Below are positions 1 through 6,290 of a stretch of 6,290 bases of DNA, piece after piece. The notes beneath the pieces are model-generated. The model saw only the letters and a program-made list of their open reading frames with translations, did no database searches and was not told the origin of the DNA. A program made the translations under genes and the position numbers. Source of the DNA: Alphaproteobacteria bacterium (GTDB taxonomy: Bacteria; Pseudomonadota; Alphaproteobacteria; Rhizobiales; Hyphomicrobiaceae); contig JAHZKN010000009.1 in assembly GCA_022600335.1 (NCBI GenBank), positions 1 to 6,290 on the forward strand, given 5' to 3'. Position 1 is the first letter of the stretch; each line of letters starts with the position of its first letter.

Positions 1-636
1 ACCAAAATCCTTGATCACCTCTTCAATCATTTTCTCAGTGACTTTGAGCCGTTGCATAGCAATTAAGTTTGGGCTCACGCGATATTGGCGGACTTCCCCA
101 CCAATCGGAATGACTTGTGCCACGCCCGGGATAGTGAGCAGATGCGGTCGCACAACCCAGTCTGCAATTTCGCGCAGATCCATTGCAGAAATGGTGTCGC
201 CGGAAATGGCGATTAACATGATCTCGCCCATGATCGACGTGATGGGACCCATTTGTGGCTGGACCCCTGCTGGAAGCTGTTCGCGCAGGGTTGCCAAGCG
301 TTCGCCGACCAATTGGCGGTTCTTGTAGATATCCGTCTGCCAATCAAATTCAACGTAGACGATGGACAAGCCAACGCTGGAGACAGAACGTAGTCGTTTG
401 ACCCCGGGCATGCCATTGAGTGTGGTTTCAATTGGATACGTGACCAACTGTTCAACCTCTTGCGGTGCAAGCCCTTCTGCCTCCGTCAACAACGTGACAG
501 TTGGGCGATTGAGGTCGGGAAAAACATCGACGGGAAGCTTTGGTAGCGTCAAAGCACCATAGCCAGCCAACAGGAGTGCTGCGGCAATAACGAACAGACG
601 ATGGTTGAGGCTAAATGCCAGGAGTTTCTGAAACAT
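1..636 (-). CDS. Heavy-metal efflux RND permease (CusA/CzcA family), N-terminal 212 residues; runs off left edge
   Basis: Inner-membrane proton/metal antiporter subunit of a tripartite RND pump that moves metal ions out through the adaptor and an outer-membrane channel. Only the N-terminus is present, and the frame stays open to base 1. It shows a short cytoplasmic start, TM1 (about residues 13-31), then the start of the periplasmic porter domain. Family hallmarks are [14 protein letters not shown] (34-47), a [20 protein letters not shown] block (55-70), [11 protein letters not shown] (74-84), the VYVEFDW and NRQLVGERL blocks (93-115), and [12 protein letters not shown] (129-140). The 'FPDLNRPTV' form differs from the classical CusA 'IPDLSDVQV', so this is a CzcA/CusA-like subgroup whose substrate cannot be read here. 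The ATG start has GAGGGA four bases upstream and lies 8 bases after the adaptor stop codon, so the two genes are probably co-translated. A full-length protein would be about 1,000-1,050 residues. Confidence 0.93.
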   Translation of the reverse strand, partial: MFQKLLAFSLNHRLFVIAAALLLAGYGALTLPKLPVDVFPDLNRPTVTLLTEAEGLAPQEVEQLVTYPIETTLNGMPGVKRLRSVSSVGLSIVYVEFDWQTDIYKNRQLVGERLATLREQLPAGVQPQMGPITSIMGEIMLIAISGDTISAMDLREIADWVVRPHLLTIPGVAQVIPIGGEVRQYRVSPNLIAMQRLKVTEKMIEEVIKDFG

Positions 637-640
637 ATGT

Positions 641-646
641 TCCCTC
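641..646 (-). promoter_or_regulatory. Ribosome binding site of the RND permease, overlapping the adaptor stop codon
   Basis: On the minus strand GAGGGA lies four bases before the ATG at 636-634 and includes part of the adaptor stop codon TGA (647-645). Ribosomes finishing the adaptor would already be at the permease start, which supports translational coupling. This site fixes the permease start, which would otherwise rest on homology only. Confidence 0.6.
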
Positions 647-2390
647 ACCGAATCTGGCTGACAAGTGATGCGCCGTGCACAATGATTTGATCGCCAGCTT
701 TCAATCCGGCAAGGATGTGCAATCTTGTCCGATCCAAATTTTCTGCGCGAACTGGTACGGCTCGATATTTTTCAGGCGCGTGGCGCACATAAACAACGCG
801 TTGCCCATTGGGAGCCTCGGCGACAGCATCCTTCGACACAATGATGCCGGTTACGGGTTCGCCGGTTTCAACGCTAACTGTTAACGGTGCGCCGATGCTG
901 AGAGACTTTGATGAGGTTTGAATTTTGTATTGTAAGACCGTCGCTTGCTGTTGCAGCGTGCGGCTGCGGCCAACAAACGATAATTGCAATGGCAAATTGT
1001 CTGACGTCAAAGCCGTGGCAGACGCCGCGATGCTGAGTTTCGGGTCAAACGTGATCGCTTCCACCCAAAAGCTATCCGGATCTACGATTTGATAGAGCGT
1101 GTCAGCACTGGCTACAACTTGTCCAGCGACCACGCGCACGTCTGCTACGACGCCGCTGACCGGTGCGCGTAGGGCTTCAGGTTTGCTGCGGCTCTCATCA
1201 AGTTGCTGCCGCCGTATTTTGAGCCCCGCAAGCTCAATTTCCAGGTCTTGGAGCGAAGCCCGGCTCGCCACCTTCTTGTCGACAAGCTGGCGGCGGCGGG
1301 CAAGACGTGCCGTCAGTACCGCCATGCGTTGTTCGAGATCGCCCGCTGTCTGACGCACATCGGAGGCATCAATGGGCTCGAATGCGGGCTCAACAAGGGC
1401 CAGTGTTTGTCCAGTTGTAACTTTTTGGCCGAGCACAGGCAGCCCGCTATCAGGCGGCTTGATACGCCCACGAATTGTGGACTGCACTAAACCATTGCGG
1501 TTTGGATCTGCAATCACACGACCAATCAGACGCTGTGTTCCTTTGACCGTTTCTGGTTTCAGTATTTGGGTGCGAATCTCAAGAAGCCGTTGTGTTGGCT
1601 TCGGTATAAAAATAAAGCCATCGGCCGTGCGCCCAGGTGCATCCTGGGTTGCGTTGTGGTTCTGCTGATGGGCGTTCCCGTGTTCATGATCGTGACCAGG
1701 TCCAGCCTCGGCAGGTCGCAAATTTGTGGTTACAATTCCAACGCAGATGAGAACGATGGTTACCGCATGTTTTGCGCGCAGTAAGAGAGAAAACAACACA
1801 CCAACTAAGGTGCCAACAATAAATACGAACAGTGGTCGAGAGGTCAGCTGACTACGAATGGTATGTAGTGCATTTTGAGTGTCAGATTGCTGTGATTCAT
1901 TCGTGTGATGGATCGCATGGTCATGACCAAACGGATTGGTTTCACTGTGATCTTTGTGTGTCTCGGTTGCATCTAGTGTTCCGACCAGAAGGTCATTGCC
2001 GCCTTCTTCCGTAACCGATGCAACGATCTCAAACTTTTCATGGGCGTGAAGTACGGGGTTTTGAAACAAATAGCTTCCGTCGGGTTGCAACTCTGCTGCA
2101 GCAGAGTTGTCGTTCACAGTCAGCTCTATATGTGCACCTGTCACAGGTGAGGTGTCGGCGCGTCTATCGAGGTAGATGACCAAGTTGTGGTCCTTGAGGA
2201 TGCCGACGAACTCATAAGCGTCCGATGTCATGGTGACGCGTGGATTTATTGGCTTCTTTGGCGATGCAGCTGAGCTGTGTCCATGATCGTGATCATGACC
2301 TGGGCCGGCCTGCACGCTGGCGCCTGGTGAAGCAACGATGATTATGAGCAGAAGTGCGCGTGCGCAGATACGCATAGTCAAGGCGAGCAT
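645..2390 (-). CDS. RND efflux periplasmic adaptor (CusB/CzcB family) with an extra His-rich N-terminal module and membrane hairpin
   Basis: Membrane-fusion subunit linking the RND permease to an outer-membrane channel. At 581 residues it is longer than the usual 380-420. Order: signal peptide 1-28 (cleavage after SVQA); His-rich [10 protein letters not shown] 29-38; a beta-rich, Ig-like region about 50-145; a second His-containing stretch 145-162 ([12 protein letters not shown]); two adjacent hydrophobic segments 185-206 and 208-225; PAEA then GPGHDHEHG 230-238; and from about 257 the adaptor proper. The adaptor part has a lipoyl/barrel-sandwich (about 300-340 and 405-437), a short alpha-hairpin (342-402), a beta-barrel (438-505) and a membrane-proximal domain (510-580). 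GGAG six bases before the ATG supports this start. It sits between the DUF2946-like gene and the permease. Co/Zn/Cd/Ni or Cu/Ag specificity is unresolved. The His-rich motifs are probable metal ligands (inference). Confidence 0.92.
   Translation of the reverse strand: MLALTMRICARALLLIIIVASPGASVQAGPGHDHDHGHSSAASPKKPINPRVTMTSDAYEFVGILKDHNLVIYLDRRADTSPVTGAHIELTVNDNSAAAELQPDGSYLFQNPVLHAHEKFEIVASVTEEGGNDLLVGTLDATETHKDHSETNPFGHDHAIHHTNESQQSDTQNALHTIRSQLTSRPLFVFIVGTLVGVLFSLLLRAKHAVTIVLICVGIVTTNLRPAEAGPGHDHEHGNAHQQNHNATQDAPGRTADGFIFIPKPTQRLLEIRTQILKPETVKGTQRLIGRVIADPNRNGLVQSTIRGRIKPPDSGLPVLGQKVTTGQTLALVEPAFEPIDASDVRQTAGDLEQRMAVLTARLARRRQLVDKKVASRASLQDLEIELAGLKIRRQQLDESRSKPEALRAPVSGVVADVRVVAGQVVASADTLYQIVDPDSFWVEAITFDPKLSIAASATALTSDNLPLQLSFVGRSRTLQQQATVLQYKIQTSSKSLSIGAPLTVSVETGEPVTGIIVSKDAVAEAPNGQRVVYVRHAPEKYRAVPVRAENLDRTRLHILAGLKAGDQIIVHGASLVSQIR
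1677..1706 (-). repeat. Second copy of the AGPGHDH(D/E)HG module within the adaptor
   Basis: Encodes adaptor residues 229-238, [10 protein letters not shown]. It matches residues 28-37 ([10 protein letters not shown]) at nine of ten positions, with one conservative D/E change. Seven of the other nine codons differ by a synonymous third-base change, so this is not a recent DNA duplication. In both copies the module directly follows a hydrophobic segment ending in a signal-peptidase-like Ala-x-Ala. It is a probable metal-binding patch (inference from His/Asp content). Confidence 0.75.
2277..2309 (-). repeat. First copy of the AGPGHDH(D/E)HG module, directly after the adaptor signal peptide
   Basis: Encodes adaptor residues 28-38, [11 protein letters not shown], starting at the predicted signal-peptide cleavage site. 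If the signal peptide is cleaved, this His-rich string would be the mature N-terminus exposed in the periplasm. His-rich tails at mature N-termini are common in heavy-metal adaptors; the metal bound here is not determinable from sequence. Confidence 0.75.
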
Positions 2391-2420
2391 GATGATCTCC
2401 AGAAGAACTCTAAAATACGT

Positions 2421-2447
2421 AGGATGCCCGAAGTGCCGGGCCGTCCT
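2421..2447 (-). other. Intercistronic hairpin between the DUF2946-like gene and the adaptor
   Basis: The 68-base gap holds a stem with perfect GCCCG/CGGGC arms (2426-2430 and 2437-2441) and a 6-base loop, extended by AGGA/TCCT outer pairs (2421-2424 and 2444-2447) across a small internal bulge. On the transcript it is followed within a few bases by ...TATTTTAG, with only four Us. A weak attenuator or an mRNA-processing/stability element that sets the ratio between upstream and downstream products are both possible. A full terminator is unlikely, because the adaptor has no other obvious promoter. Confidence 0.4.
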
Positions 2448-2458
2448 TCACATTCGTT

Positions 2459-2935
2459 CTATAGGGCAATCTTCGGAGGTCGTTCGAGGCGCCATGTCGG
2501 TGGCGCTGCTGCAAACAGACCAGCCGCTGTGATTTTCTTGGACAACGGCCATGGTGCCGGAATCAACGCGACGGCAGGCATCAGGCCCGCAAAGCAGTGT
2601 GCCGCACAGCAACTGACACAATCAAGGTCTGCTGACCCACCATCTGATGGAGGCGTTGGGTTTGAAGGGTTTGTCGCTCCATCATGGTCAGCATGATGAA
2701 GATGAGCAAGCGTGCCGAATATTGTCTGAGGATCAACGTGGTGGGCATCGCCCTCAAAATTTAAATTTCCAGATGCGGTGGAGCTGAGCGTAGGCACGGT
2801 GCTTCGATGATCCGCATGTGCGCCATGATGGATGCCATCACAGATAGTCGCCGACATTATGCCCATAACAGCGAATGCGGTAACCACGCGCTGTAGGGTT
2901 TTTACCAAGTGAGATCGAAAGTGATAAAGCGACAT
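2459..2935 (-). CDS. Small exported His/Cys-rich protein, DUF2946-like
   Basis: A 158-residue protein of unknown biochemical function and first gene of the RND efflux block. A basic N-terminus (RSHLVKTLQR) and hydrophobic stretch (about 17-31) suggest a signal peptide or anchor. Nine His lie between residues 36 and 84 (IHHGAHADH, DAHHVD, AHLHHADHD). A Cys cluster DCVSCCAAHC at 105-114 follows, then a Pro/Ala-rich hydrophobic tail ending WRLERPPKIAL. The Cys cluster followed by a hydrophobic part and a terminal Arg-x-Pro-Pro is the layout I associate with DUF2946 proteins, often found near copper and other metal-efflux genes; the assignment is by resemblance only. The ATG has only a weak AAGG six bases upstream. 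A periplasmic metal-binding or sensing role is inferred from composition and neighbours. The N-terminal His region is longer than I would expect for the family. Confidence 0.8.
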   Translation of the reverse strand: MSLYHFRSHLVKTLQRVVTAFAVMGIMSATICDGIHHGAHADHRSTVPTLSSTASGNLNFEGDAHHVDPQTIFGTLAHLHHADHDGATNPSNPTPPSDGGSADLDCVSCCAAHCFAGLMPAVALIPAPWPLSKKITAAGLFAAAPPTWRLERPPKIAL

Positions 2936-2978
2936 TATCGGCCTTGTCTGAGCGCCGGAATTTGAGCCAGCATTGCGA

Positions 2979-2997
2979 CATATTAAAAGACAATATG
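2979..2997. promoter_or_regulatory. Dyad CATATT-N7-AATATG overlapping the candidate promoter
   Basis: The plus strand reads CATATT, seven bases, then AATATG: a perfect 6-base inverted repeat with an A/T-rich character. It covers the candidate -10 element and part of the spacer in front of the DUF2946-like gene, which is where a repressor or MerR/ArsR-type metal sensor would bind. No regulator gene is in the window, and the repeat is short enough to occur by chance. Confidence 0.3.
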
Positions 2998-3007
2998 GCT
3001 AAGGCAA
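2980..3007 (-). promoter_or_regulatory. Candidate sigma-70-type promoter for the metal-efflux block
   Basis: On the minus strand TTGCCT (3007-3002) is followed after 16 bases by TAATAT (2985-2980). This resembles the -35/-10 consensus with slightly short spacing. The -10 element lies 44 bases before the ATG of the DUF2946-like gene, giving a leader of roughly 35-40 bases. It is the best promoter-like match I found in the 234-base spacer, and a separate promoter would let the efflux block be regulated independently of ccoI-ccoS. Confidence 0.35.
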
Positions 3008-3046
3008 GCCCTGATATGCCATGCATGTCCACTGATTAACGAAGCA

Positions 3047-3061
3047 TCAATTCCCAATTGA
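3047..3061. promoter_or_regulatory. Perfect palindrome TCAATT-CCC-AATTGA, possible operator
   Basis: Six-base arms around a CCC centre, about 40 bases upstream of the candidate -35 element. It overlaps a second small dyad, CCAAT-TGAAC-ATTGG (3054-3068). It does not fit the FNR/FixK consensus TTGAT-N4-ATCAA, which would have been expected for a cbb3-linked oxygen response. A dimeric regulator site is plausible, but which regulator is unknown. Confidence 0.3.
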
Positions 3062-3169
3062 ACATTGGACGCATGGGGTTTGCAAAAAAAGGAGATAATC
3101 CGTTGGAGATGTCATGCGCAGTTGGCTGTGCGGGCGTGTGCTCGCGCTCAATTTGCCTCCCGGAACGCG

Positions 3170-3865
3170 TCAGGTACAGAGCACTGAAAAAATGCCATGG
3201 TCGAGGGTGAAGGTTGCAAGGCCGAATGCCACAATTGCCAAACCAACGATGATCTTTGTGATCGGGCCATAGCTAGCCGTAGTCAGAAAACCAATTCCTG
3301 CTGCAGAAAAGAGCACTGCTGGCACTGTGCCCAGGCCAAAGCCAAGCATCCATAAGAAACCACCGGCCGCGGAACCAGTGAGGGCTGCTGTGAACAGGGC
3401 TGCGTATATCAACGGACACGGAGTCAGCCCCCACACAACGCCAGTTGCAAACGGCGCAAGGATAGGTACGCGGCGTATTGAAGACAGTGCCCGATCCAGG
3501 GGGGCTGGTGCTGTAACGCGGCCCAGTCCAGAAAACGACAGGGCTGGAAACAAGCCAGCTGTCGATAAGCCAATCCAAACCAGCACCGAAGCTCCAATCC
3601 ACGGGATCAACCCGGGTGACGGTGCGAGTGGAAGTATCTGCGCTGCAAGGCTGGCAAATGCAGCAACAAGCGCGCCGAGTGTCGCATAGGCTGCGATGCG
3701 TCCTACGAGAAGTCCCCCAAAGGTGGCAATGCCGTGCCAACGCGAGCGTACGGCGAATAGTGAAAACGTTGCCGATGCGAGCCCGCCGCACATGCAGGCG
3801 CAATGAAGCGCGCCTGCTAACCCGAGCAAGCAACCACCCAAAAGTATGGACATGGACGTTGTCAC
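3170..3865 (-). CDS. TauE/SafE-like (UreH-type transmembrane domain) membrane protein of the cbb3 maturation operon
   Basis: A 231-residue polytopic inner-membrane protein with about six hydrophobic segments (about 5-20, 47-75, 85-108, 135-160, 166-192 and 201-220). It carries the family signature G18-A-L-H21-C22-A-C24-M25-C26-G27-G28 in the first helix and a GLTPC-P motif at 146-151, equivalent to the usual G-L-L-P-C-G. Homologues of this COG2836-type family are commonly encoded beside ccoS, and some are annotated as sulfite exporters. Here location and Cys/His motifs favour copper handling or oxidase assembly (inference). The start is GTG, overlapping the ccoS stop as GTGA. AAGGAG lies 13 bases upstream, rather far, so the ATG at codon 5 is an alternative. 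The extra Cys24 inside the HCxxMCGG signature, a C-terminal H223 and C230 are further possible ligands. Confidence 0.88.
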   Translation of the reverse strand: MTTSMSILLGGCLLGLAGALHCACMCGGLASATFSLFAVRSRWHGIATFGGLLVGRIAAYATLGALVAAFASLAAQILPLAPSPGLIPWIGASVLVWIGLSTAGLFPALSFSGLGRVTAPAPLDRALSSIRRVPILAPFATGVVWGLTPCPLIYAALFTAALTGSAAGGFLWMLGFGLGTVPAVLFSAAGIGFLTTASYGPITKIIVGLAIVAFGLATFTLDHGIFSVLCT

Positions 3866-4047
3866 GATTTGGTGTCGGCTCCTTGTTTTTCGTGTTGCTT
3901 GGGTGGCTCAGGTTCGTCATCAAGGGCCCGCCACGCAGCACCCTCAAGGTCTTCATATTGCTTGGATTTCAGAGACCATAGGAATGCAGCAAGCCCAAGT
4001 CCTCCGAGGAACAGCGCACATGGAATGAGCCAGGCAAGTGCGATCAT
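3862..4047 (-). CDS. ccoS: cbb3-type cytochrome oxidase assembly protein CcoS/FixS
   Basis: A 61-residue single-pass membrane protein required for maturation of cbb3-type oxidase; in studied bacteria its loss gives oxidase lacking heme b and CuB cofactors. It shows one transmembrane helix (about 3-24, IALAWLIPCALFLGGLGLAA), then the diagnostic CcoS block W-S-L-K-S-x-Q-Y-E-D-L-E-G-A-A-W-R-A-L-D-D (24-44), then a charged variable tail. The length is normal for the family. The ATG overlaps the ccoI stop codon by one base (TAATG), with GGAG eight bases upstream inside the ccoI end. Its own TGA overlaps the GTG of the next gene. A Cys in the helix (C10) is a minor feature of unknown importance. 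Confidence 0.96.
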   Translation of the reverse strand: MIALAWLIPCALFLGGLGLAAFLWSLKSKQYEDLEGAAWRALDDEPEPPKQHEKQGADTKS

Positions 4048-6287
4048 TATTTTGTCTCCGCCTGGTGCAACGAGATGCGTAGCGCATTCGCGGTGACTGA
4101 CACTGAAGAAAGAGACATTGCAATCGCGGCAATCAAAGGCGTCACCAGACCTGCAATGGCCAACGGCACAAAGATGACGTTGTAGCCAATCGCAATGGCA
4201 AAATTCTGCTTCACCAATGTGTGTGCATTGCGGGCAATAGCCAACGCGAAAGCGACAGGTGCAATTCCGTCTCCTTGGAATACCAAATCAGCAGCTGTTT
4301 GACTGATGTGCGTCGCGGAGCCAGGCGACAACGATGCGTGCGCGGTGGCGAGTGATGGCGCATCGTTCAATCCATCACCAACCATTGCCACTCTTTGCCC
4401 TTCATCGGCGAGCTTTTGTAGGTGGGAGACTTTGTCTGCTGGTGTGTTGTCACCGGACCAGACGTCGACTTGGAGATCTTTGCTCATTGATGCGACCGTG
4501 GCCGTCGCATCGCCGGACATGATCTCAAGCGCATAACCATCCGCGTGCAGGGACTGAAGGACACGCGGCACATCATCCTTTAAGTGATCCTGGAATTGAA
4601 ATGGAACAGACGTTCCATCATCGGACTTGTAATAGACGATCCCAGCGGCGTCGGTTTCAGGAATTCCACACCATTGTGCCGAACCAAAGCGTCGTTCACC
4701 TTCCTCGCTCGTAGCCTTGAGACCAAAACCCGGTGTTTCGGAGACATTTACGCTGCTCTCAATTTTGAGGTTGCGTTTTCTTGCCTCAGACAAAACGGCG
4801 GTGGAGTACGGATGACTGCTGGCACGCGCAAGGGACGCAGCTTCTGCAAGGTGATGGTCTGAAATGGAGGCTCCATTTTTTAAAACAGGCGCGCCGTGTG
4901 TGAGCGTCCCGGTCTTGTCAAATACGATGGCGTCGCACTCCGCCAAACGCTCGAGCGCATCTGGGCTTTTTAAGATAACCCCAGACTTTAGCAATCGACC
5001 CGCTGCAGCAACTTGCACGGCAGGAACCGCGAGCGCGACTGCACAAGGGCATGTAATGATCAAAACGGCCACCGCTATTGGCAGTGCGGCGTGCCAATCC
5101 AATCCTGCGATCAACCAGCCGATAAACGTTAGGGCCGCAAGGCTATGCACGAGTGGTGCATAAAGGCGGGCTGCGCGATCTGCAATTTTTACATATCGAC
5201 CACGCTGTTGCTCGGCGTTTGCCAACAGTGATGCGATCTCAGACAATAGCGATTGGTCTTCCTTTGCGGTGACCTCGATTGTTAAGGGCTGCAACAGATT
5301 TAGCGTGCCGGAAAACACGCAGTCCCCCGGCTTGACGGCCTGCGGTAGCGATTCACCGGTTATGATAGACTGATCAATGCTGCTTCGGCCGCTCACAACG
5401 CGGCCATCAACGCCAAGTCGCTCACCGGCAGCGGCAAGAACCTGCATGCCAGGGCGAATTGTGTTCAGTGCTTCTCGGCTGGTTTGGCCATTTGAATTCA
5501 CCACCGTGACTGTGTGCTGCTTTAATTTTAGCAGGTTGTCGGCTGCTGTTGCCGTGCGTTGGCGCATGAATTGATCAAGGAGCCGGCCAAGCAGAAGGAA
5601 GGTTAGCAACATGATCGCTGCGTCGTAGTAAACTTGTTCGCTACCAACATAAGTTTGATAGAAACTATGCCCTGCGGCCAAGATGACGCCAATTGAAATA
5701 GGGACATCCATGTTGACGCGCCCATAAGACAGCGCTGTCAGGGCAGAGGAAAAAAAGGGTTGCCCTACGTAAACAATGGCAGGCAGTGCGATGAGGGCTG
5801 AAAGCCAATGAAAAAGCGATTGAACGGGGGCTCCCATATCTCCGTCCGCGCCCGACCACACCGAAATTGAGAGCAGCATGATGTTCATGGTTGCAAAGGC
5901 TGCAACACCAAGGCGCCGCGAAAGATCCGCTGTTCTGTCTGTGTCCGTGGTTTTTGCTATGCTGGAAAGGGGAGAGGCAGAAAATCCCGCCTTGTTCAAG
6001 GTCGCAACAATGAGATCTGGCTCGATCGATTTTGACGTGCTGATGACAACGCGACGCTGAGATAGATTGGCACGTGCAGAGACGACCTCAGGTAAATCTT
6101 GCAAAGCGCGCTCAACGCTGCGCATGCAGCCGCCGCAATGCATATTGTCAACGGCCAAGGTGAGTATTTGTTGTGAGGCCTTGTCGTGTGCAGGGCTTGG
6201 CGCTGCCTCAAGAGTCTCGTCAGTGGTGCAACAGTCACCAGTCTCTGCGACGGGGACGGCGTCTGGAACTGTCAGGGTTGAAACCAT
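4047..6287 (-). CDS. ccoI: Cu+-exporting P1B-type ATPase CcoI/FixI
   Basis: Moves Cu+ from the cytoplasm across the inner membrane at the cost of ATP, supplying the CuB site of cbb3 oxidase. Visible parts of the 746 residues: an N-terminal Cys19-Cys20 pair; one heavy-metal-associated domain with M49-H-C51-x-x-C54; six helices before the catalytic loop (about 127-238 and 374-426); TGES at 310-313 in the actuator domain; CPC at 413-415 in the metal-transporting helix; the phosphorylation site DKTGT (D457); the nucleotide-binding HP at 492-493; GDGLND at 637-642; and final helices with Y702-N703 and M724-S725-x-x-S728, typical of P1B-1 copper pumps. All key residues are intact. The ATG is three bases from the right edge and the frame stays open to the edge, so the true start could lie upstream, although the N-terminus resembles rhizobial FixI. 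First visible gene of ccoI-ccoS-TauE/SafE. Confidence 0.96.
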   Translation of the reverse strand: MVSTLTVPDAVPVAETGDCCTTDETLEAAPSPAHDKASQQILTLAVDNMHCGGCMRSVERALQDLPEVVSARANLSQRRVVISTSKSIEPDLIVATLNKAGFSASPLSSIAKTTDTDRTADLSRRLGVAAFATMNIMLLSISVWSGADGDMGAPVQSLFHWLSALIALPAIVYVGQPFFSSALTALSYGRVNMDVPISIGVILAAGHSFYQTYVGSEQVYYDAAIMLLTFLLLGRLLDQFMRQRTATAADNLLKLKQHTVTVVNSNGQTSREALNTIRPGMQVLAAAGERLGVDGRVVSGRSSIDQSIITGESLPQAVKPGDCVFSGTLNLLQPLTIEVTAKEDQSLLSEIASLLANAEQQRGRYVKIADRAARLYAPLVHSLAALTFIGWLIAGLDWHAALPIAVAVLIITCPCAVALAVPAVQVAAAGRLLKSGVILKSPDALERLAECDAIVFDKTGTLTHGAPVLKNGASISDHHLAEAASLARASSHPYSTAVLSEARKRNLKIESSVNVSETPGFGLKATSEEGERRFGSAQWCGIPETDAAGIVYYKSDDGTSVPFQFQDHLKDDVPRVLQSLHADGYALEIMSGDATATVASMSKDLQVDVWSGDNTPADKVSHLQKLADEGQRVAMVGDGLNDAPSLATAHASLSPGSATHISQTAADLVFQGDGIAPVAFALAIARNAHTLVKQNFAIAIGYNVIFVPLAIAGLVTPLIAAIAMSLSSVSVTANALRISLHQAETK

Positions 6288-6290
6288 AGC

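Noticed and set aside
35..470. Several short frames on both strands within the permease region
   Set aside because: The minus-strand frame open from 636 to base 1 encodes clear CusA/CzcA motifs; the others are out-of-frame shadows.
2838..3032. 64-residue minus-strand reading frame overlapping the 5' end of the DUF2946-like gene
   Set aside because: It starts with GTG without a ribosome binding site, runs through the candidate promoter, and the overlapping frame with signal peptide and His/Cys motifs is far more protein-like.
3084..3169. Possible terminator after the TauE/SafE-like gene: a run of seven Ts on the minus strand at 3090-3084
   Set aside because: No stable GC-rich stem directly precedes the T run; only a three-base stem can be drawn, so an intrinsic terminator is not supported.
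2936..3169. FNR/FixK box controlling the locus by oxygen
   Set aside because: The nearest sequence (TTGAT on the minus strand near 3050) lacks the matching ATCAA half at the required spacing.
3114..3272. 52-codon plus-strand reading frame starting MRSWLCGRVL, with GGAG five bases upstream
   Set aside because: Two thirds of it is antisense to the TauE/SafE-like gene, and it has no recognisable motif. The GGAG looks like chance next to a GGAGAT direct repeat (3091-3096 and 3105-3110).
3273..3956. Long (227-codon) minus-strand reading frame overlapping the TauE/SafE-like gene and ccoS
   Set aside because: It is a shadow frame: rich in Arg, Cys and Ser, without domain signatures, and conflicting with two well-supported genes.

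Overview
The window reads as part of an alphaproteobacterial chromosome, most likely from Hyphomicrobiales or a near relative. This is inferred from the rhizobial-style FixI/CcoI with an N-terminal Cys-Cys pair, the compact CcoS, moderate GC content and tight gene packing. No taxonomic marker gene is present, so the assignment is tentative. Every convincing gene lies on the minus strand, so transcription runs from high to low coordinates. I see no rRNA, tRNA, CRISPR array or insertion sequence.

Right block (3170-6287): the tail of a cbb3-type cytochrome c oxidase maturation operon. It holds ccoI (Cu+-transporting P1B ATPase), ccoS (small membrane assembly factor) and a TauE/SafE-like (UreH-type) polytopic membrane protein. 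ccoI and ccoS share one base, and ccoS and the membrane protein overlap by 4 bases, so the three are almost certainly co-transcribed and translationally coupled. The structural genes ccoNOP and ccoG/ccoH would be expected upstream, beyond the right edge.

Spacer (2936-3169): 234 bases with no convincing gene. It has a possible sigma-70-type promoter facing the left block, a dyad overlapping that promoter and a separate perfect palindrome upstream of it. No strong terminator follows the right block.

Left block (1-2935): a heavy-metal efflux (HME-RND) operon. It holds a small secreted His/Cys-rich protein resembling DUF2946, an unusually long periplasmic adaptor (581 aa) carrying two copies of a Gly-Pro-Gly-His-Asp-His type metal-binding module, and the first 212 residues of a CusA/CzcA-family permease that runs off the left edge.

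Together the genes suggest a metal-homeostasis locus, most plausibly for copper. CcoI exports Cu+ for insertion into the cbb3 oxidase, CcoS and the TauE/SafE-like protein assist that assembly, and the RND system with its His-rich periplasmic partners removes excess metal across the outer membrane. Copper is inferred from context for the RND part; Co/Zn/Cd/Ni cannot be excluded. The most unusual item is the architecture of the adaptor, which looks like a fusion of two exported proteins that each began with a signal peptide followed by the same His-rich motif.
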